A stretch of DNA of 64,000 bases. Origin: RECM01 sp047921215 (lineage in GTDB: Bacteria; Bacteroidota; Rhodothermia; Balneolales; Cyclonatronaceae). The stretch covers positions 12,731-76,730 of the forward strand of contig JBLRWO010000018.1 of NCBI GenBank assembly GCA_047921215.1, in the 5' to 3' direction. A program made the translations under genes and the position numbers. The notes under the pieces are model-generated. The model made no database searches. It saw only the letters and a program-made list of their open reading frames with translations, and had not been told where the DNA came from. Numbering within the stretch: position 1 is the first letter of the stretch; each line of letters begins with the position of its first letter. Of this stretch, positions 60,991-64,000 are shown piece after piece.

Positions 60991-62213
60991 TGGGCAAGCC
61001 GTTCCGCGAGGTCTTCAATATCGTCGTGCCGGGCGAGTTGCTGCCTCCACTCTGCCGGGATGGAGTCGGGCCCGTAGTACAGGCCGGCCAGTGCGCCGGT
61101 AACCGCGCCGGTGGTGTCGGTGTCGGAGCCCAGGTTCACGGCCCTGAGCACCGCATCGCGGTAGCTGCCCGTGGTGAGCAGGCACCAGACCGAGGCTTCG
61201 AGCGTGTGCAACACATAGCCGGTGCTTTGGATCGCATCCTCCGGCAGCTCGTGGATATTCCCTTTCAGCAGACGTCTGAACAGCGCGGTTTCAGCGGGAT
61301 CGACCGCCATGGATTCGAGGAATTCCGGGATGGTTTCCTGCAGGATTCTGTAGGCTTCAGACATCCAAACGCCCTCGTACAGCAGCCGGGCGAACTCCAG
61401 GTAGTAGTGGCAGGCGATCACCGAGCGGATGTGCCTGTGCGTAAGCGACGACACCTCCCGGGTGATTTCGAACCGGCGGTTGGCGGGCATATCGCTGATG
61501 TAAAACAACAGCGGGGCGATCCTCATCAGCGATCCGTTGCCGTTTGAATCCTCGCCGGTTCCCCCGGCCAGGTCGGGGCGGACGCCTGCCGCAAGCCGGC
61601 CGATAGCCTGTGAGGTTGCGATGCCGATATCGAACATCACGCCCCGGGCCGTCCAGTAATTATCCTCTTTCCACTTCACGAAATTCCGGGCGATGGCGTG
61701 CATGTCGTAACCGCCGGCAAGCGCTTCGGCCAGGCAGAAGCTAAGCGAGGAGTCGTCGGAGAAGGTACCCGGCGGCAGGTTGTAGGTGCCGTAACCGCGC
61801 ATATCCGTTACGGGATCGCGGCGGATTTCCTCGCGGCTCCTGAATTCGACCGGCACTCCGAGCGCATCGCCCACAGCCACACCGAAAAGCACCGACTTCA
61901 CTATTTCGGTAATATCGACCGCCTCAATCACGATCCCTCCGAACCTGGCCTCACTGGCCCTGCACTCAATGCCGTCGATATAGCAGACGTGGCTGTTGTA
62001 CTCACTGCCGGTCTCCGCGTATTCCGCCCGGTAACCGCCCGACATATCCACATTCGAGAACGTCAGTTTGCGGCCGTCCCTGTCGGCGGCCCGTTTGGCG
62101 CATTCGCGGCATACACAGCGCGGGTAGCGCGGCATCGGCTCAAGGGTGGAATTGCAGATCGGGCAGTGGCTTCCTCCCAAATCACTTCGCGGTTCTACTG
62201 TTCTATTGTTCAC
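60978..62213 (-). CDS. ADP-ribosylglycohydrolase with N-terminal zinc-ribbon-like domain
   Basis: 411 aa. Residues 17-38 are a zinc-knuckle-like segment (CPIC, then CVCREC); about 39-90 is an unassigned linking domain; about 90-411 is the ADP-ribosyl-glycohydrolase fold: LFGVAVGDALGVPVEF, SDDSSLSFCLAEAL (usually TDDT), GNGSLMRIAPL, HxH-like region, and GSDTDTTGAVTGALAGLYYG with the second metal-binding Asp set. It removes ADP-ribose in known members. The start is GTG 62213, and the first 13-14 codons (NNRTVEPRSDLGG) come from dispersed repeat copy G. If translation begins later, the next Met is near residue 27, inside the zinc motif. Confidence 0.9.
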   Translation of the reverse strand: MNNRTVEPRSDLGGSHCPICNSTLEPMPRYPRCVCRECAKRAADRDGRKLTFSNVDMSGGYRAEYAETGSEYNSHVCYIDGIECRASEARFGGIVIEAVDITEIVKSVLFGVAVGDALGVPVEFRSREEIRRDPVTDMRGYGTYNLPPGTFSDDSSLSFCLAEALAGGYDMHAIARNFVKWKEDNYWTARGVMFDIGIATSQAIGRLAAGVRPDLAGGTGEDSNGNGSLMRIAPLLFYISDMPANRRFEITREVSSLTHRHIRSVIACHYYLEFARLLYEGVWMSEAYRILQETIPEFLESMAVDPAETALFRRLLKGNIHELPEDAIQSTGYVLHTLEASVWCLLTTGSYRDAVLRAVNLGSDTDTTGAVTGALAGLYYGPDSIPAEWRQQLARHDDIEDLAERLAHPRW

Positions 62214-62243
62214 GTGATCACTTGTTCAAAAGAATGCCAACCC
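62173..62243 (-). repeat. Dispersed intergenic repeat, copy G, providing a start codon
   Basis: On the minus strand: GTTGGCATTCTTTTGAAC, AAGTGATCACGTGAAC, AATAGAACAGTAGAACCG, GCGAAGTGATTTGGGAG. It contains the GTG start and the first codons of the ADP-ribosylglycohydrolase gene. It is the only copy seen to reach into the N-terminus of a coding region. Confidence 0.85.
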
Positions 62244-62282
62244 TTTCGTCGTGACGGGCCAGCTGTTTACTCTTTCTTATGT

Positions 62283-63689
62283 TCATCCGGGCCGGACAAA
62301 CCAGGACGTAATGAATGCCGGTCCATCACCGGATTTAAAACTTGATTCTCCAAGGTGGTCCAATAGCCTTTCAATACCCAGCGCATTTCTGGTGAGCCGG
62401 TACATTTCGGAAACTTCGCCCTTTCCGGTCAAAAGGTTCGCCCCGATCAGGCCGTAGGTCATTGTTCCCTTGGCCCCCACCCCCGACATGCCGCCGAGTA
62501 CGATAAAATTGGGGTCGGGCTTATTATCCCCATCCAGAATATTGGTAACAAAAGGCACTTCCGAAGTGGTGAGTGAATAGACGCAGGAATAGCCCTCTAC
62601 ATACTGCAGATCGGATTTCAGCACAGGCAGGTTCAGCATTTGCAAATAGGTCAATGTGGCATTCAATCCCCACTCCTTCTCATCATCCGTAAGCTCTTTC
62701 TGCCAGACCTGGTTCATGTCGGGGATATCCTCACGTATAAAATGTCCGCCGGTTTTGATGAGGGGATTCCCATCCTGATCTGTTTTTTCTATCATTGAAA
62801 ATATGCCTTCCGGTGTGATGTTGACTACCGGATAGGAGTCTGCCAGTTTCTGTTTTTGACTGGCTGTGAACGATCCGTATTTAACCGGGTCTGTTTTCAG
62901 GAAAGCAAGAAAGACCCTTTTCGGGGATATCAGTTCATTGAACTGCGGAGCAATATCCTTCAACAGCGCACCGGTATACGGCCCGGCAGCGGCAACAACC
63001 TTTCTGCTGCGAATCGTTTTGGTTGCCCCGGTTCGGGTGAGGGTCAGTTCAATCTCATAAACACCGTTCTTCTTCACCAGGCCGGTTACCCTGTGATTGT
63101 ACCGGATGGTATTTCCATGATACTGAATGCCGGTATGCAGCTTTTTGATCAGCTCCTTCGGATTCATCGTTCCCGAAAACGGTTTGAATTCCCGCAGCAC
63201 CATTGCCGAATCGGGCACTGTCATTCCAAATTTGCGTGATGCATCTTCAGCCGATGCGGCATATTCAAACGGATCGCGCTGATTCCGGACCAGGCTGTTC
63301 ACCGTTTTCTGGTGTGACATGTAATAGATATACGTTACCGGGGATGTCGTATAGATATCCTCCATCCGGTGATGCTCACTGCCTTCGTATTCATTCAGGA
63401 ATGCGATCAGTTTCTGTGTCTCAGAAACGCCCCGGTTATGCAGGTATGAGAATATGTCGTCTTCAGGGCCGAGGCTACGGGATATCCGGGCCTCACCATA
63501 GCTGGATCCATAGGTATATACTGAATCCTGCTGTTCAATCAGAAGAACATTCTGGCCCTGCCCGGAAAGGTGCCAGGCGGTGGAACTGCCCATGAGGCCG
63601 CCTCCGATCACGACGATGTCTTCAATATCAGGTTTATTGCACGAAAGCATTGTGAAAGATAACACAATAAGCAGAGCGGAGGTTTTCAT
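62283..63689 (-). CDS. FAD-dependent oxidoreductase (DAO/sarcosine-oxidase-like) lipoprotein
   Basis: 468 aa from ATG 63689. Predicted lipoprotein signal (LLIVLSFTMLSC), then the DAO-type FAD motif IVVIGGGLMGSSTAWHLS and the MSOX-like SSYGEARISRSLG segment, NPKELIKKL and the C-terminal FIVLGGMSGVGAKGTMTYG. Sarcosine-oxidase-like enzymes are usually cytosolic, so export of a flavoprotein would require late or periplasmic flavinylation (or the signal is a false call). The frame reaches GTG 63755, overlapping the kinase stop by GTGA. Substrate unknown. Confidence 0.85.
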   Translation of the reverse strand: MKTSALLIVLSFTMLSCNKPDIEDIVVIGGGLMGSSTAWHLSGQGQNVLLIEQQDSVYTYGSSYGEARISRSLGPEDDIFSYLHNRGVSETQKLIAFLNEYEGSEHHRMEDIYTTSPVTYIYYMSHQKTVNSLVRNQRDPFEYAASAEDASRKFGMTVPDSAMVLREFKPFSGTMNPKELIKKLHTGIQYHGNTIRYNHRVTGLVKKNGVYEIELTLTRTGATKTIRSRKVVAAAGPYTGALLKDIAPQFNELISPKRVFLAFLKTDPVKYGSFTASQKQKLADSYPVVNITPEGIFSMIEKTDQDGNPLIKTGGHFIREDIPDMNQVWQKELTDDEKEWGLNATLTYLQMLNLPVLKSDLQYVEGYSCVYSLTTSEVPFVTNILDGDNKPDPNFIVLGGMSGVGAKGTMTYGLIGANLLTGKGEVSEMYRLTRNALGIERLLDHLGESSFKSGDGPAFITSWFVRPG

Positions 63690-63751
63690 TCCAGCGTAAT
63701 TAATTTGCGTATGGATGAAGCTGAAATGGGGTAAATAAAAAGCATTCACTC

Positions 63752-64000
63752 TCACTTCTTAAGTGAAATCCTGAAGCAGGTCGACCCCGGCCTGGAATCA
63801 ATAGTGATTTCTCCGCCGTGCGCCTTCACGATATCATTGGTTATGCTGAGTCCGAGACCGGTGCCCTGTGTTCCTTTCTTCGTGGTGAAGAAGGGCTGCA
63901 GGATTTTGTCTTTGATGTCGTCGGGGATGCCCGGGCCGTTGTCTTCGATTTCGATGAGGATGCGGCCGTTGTTTTTGGCCGTGCGGATGGTGAGGCGGGG
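63752..64000 (-). CDS. Histidine kinase C-terminus (HATPase_c), partial
   Basis: The last 82 codons of a sensor kinase that runs off the window end. It has the G1 and F boxes of HATPase_c (EDNGPGIPDDIKDKI, FFTTKKGTQGTGLGLSITNDIVKAHGG) followed by DSRPGSTCFRISLKK. The rest of the protein and its sensor are outside the window. It lies ahead of the FAD lipoprotein on the same strand. Confidence 0.92.
   Translation of the reverse strand, partial: PRLTIRTAKNNGRILIEIEDNGPGIPDDIKDKILQPFFTTKKGTQGTGLGLSITNDIVKAHGGEITIDSRPGSTCFRISLKK

Overview
This 64 kb window is bacterial chromosome, most likely from a member of the Balneolota/Rhodothermota group (marine or saline relatives of Bacteroidota). That is an inference. 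It rests on a C-terminal sorting domain with the QNYPNPFNPST motif, several TonB receptors with CarboxypepD_reg-like N-terminal domains (one Oar-like), a membrane-anchored AraC-type regulator, and DUF5683/PEGA-type envelope proteins. I saw no rRNA, tRNA, CRISPR array, prophage or complete IS element.

Layout. 0.07-2.5 kb: a four-PAS HisKA_2 sensor kinase with hexanucleotide repeats inside its ATPase domain. 2.7-7.2 kb (minus): a three-gene unit made of a protein of unknown family, a putative zinc-finger protein, and a membrane protein joining a Lon-like (S16) domain to an FG-GAP-like region; this is the best candidate here for an undescribed system. 7.4-16.1 kb (minus): an ArsR-rhodanese regulator with twin operators, an SQR-like flavoprotein lacking cysteines, DUF2892, a TolC/adaptor/RND efflux pump and a PII-like protein. 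16.4-20.1 kb (plus): PolX and a secreted subtilase. 20.2-24.0 kb (minus): PEGA/DUF5683 proteins and FN3-like lipoproteins. 24.3-29.3 kb: TonB receptor, exported inorganic pyrophosphatase and beta-propeller phytase, together a likely phosphate-scavenging locus. 29.5-34.7 kb (minus): Oar-like receptor, aldo/keto reductase and an internally deleted aminotransferase remnant. 35.1-43.0 kb (plus): a giant repetitive secreted protein and a zinc-motif protein of unknown function. 43.3-44.5 kb: a lipoprotein and a Lar-like protein. 44.6-52.2 kb (minus): a complete YbhGFSR-like ABC export operon with TolC and a TetR regulator. 52.5-60.8 kb: small membrane proteins, a coiled-coil secreted protein, an AraC regulator, a TonB receptor, an OMP and a cyclic-2,3-diphosphoglycerate-synthetase-like GTPase. 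60.8-64 kb (minus): a gene fragment, an ADP-ribosylglycohydrolase fused to a zinc-ribbon-like domain, a lipoprotein flavin oxidase, and the C-terminus of a histidine kinase.

The non-coding DNA is the most unusual part. A dispersed repeat of roughly 50-85 bp occurs at least seven times in both orientations, sits inside operons, and supplies the start codon of one gene and the stop codon of another. GTTGAG hexamer arrays occur in three places, once inside a coding region. Two genes carry degenerate duplications of their own 3' ends just downstream. Where a start was revised, the reason (Shine-Dalgarno sequence, ATGA overlap, signal peptide) is given in the entry.
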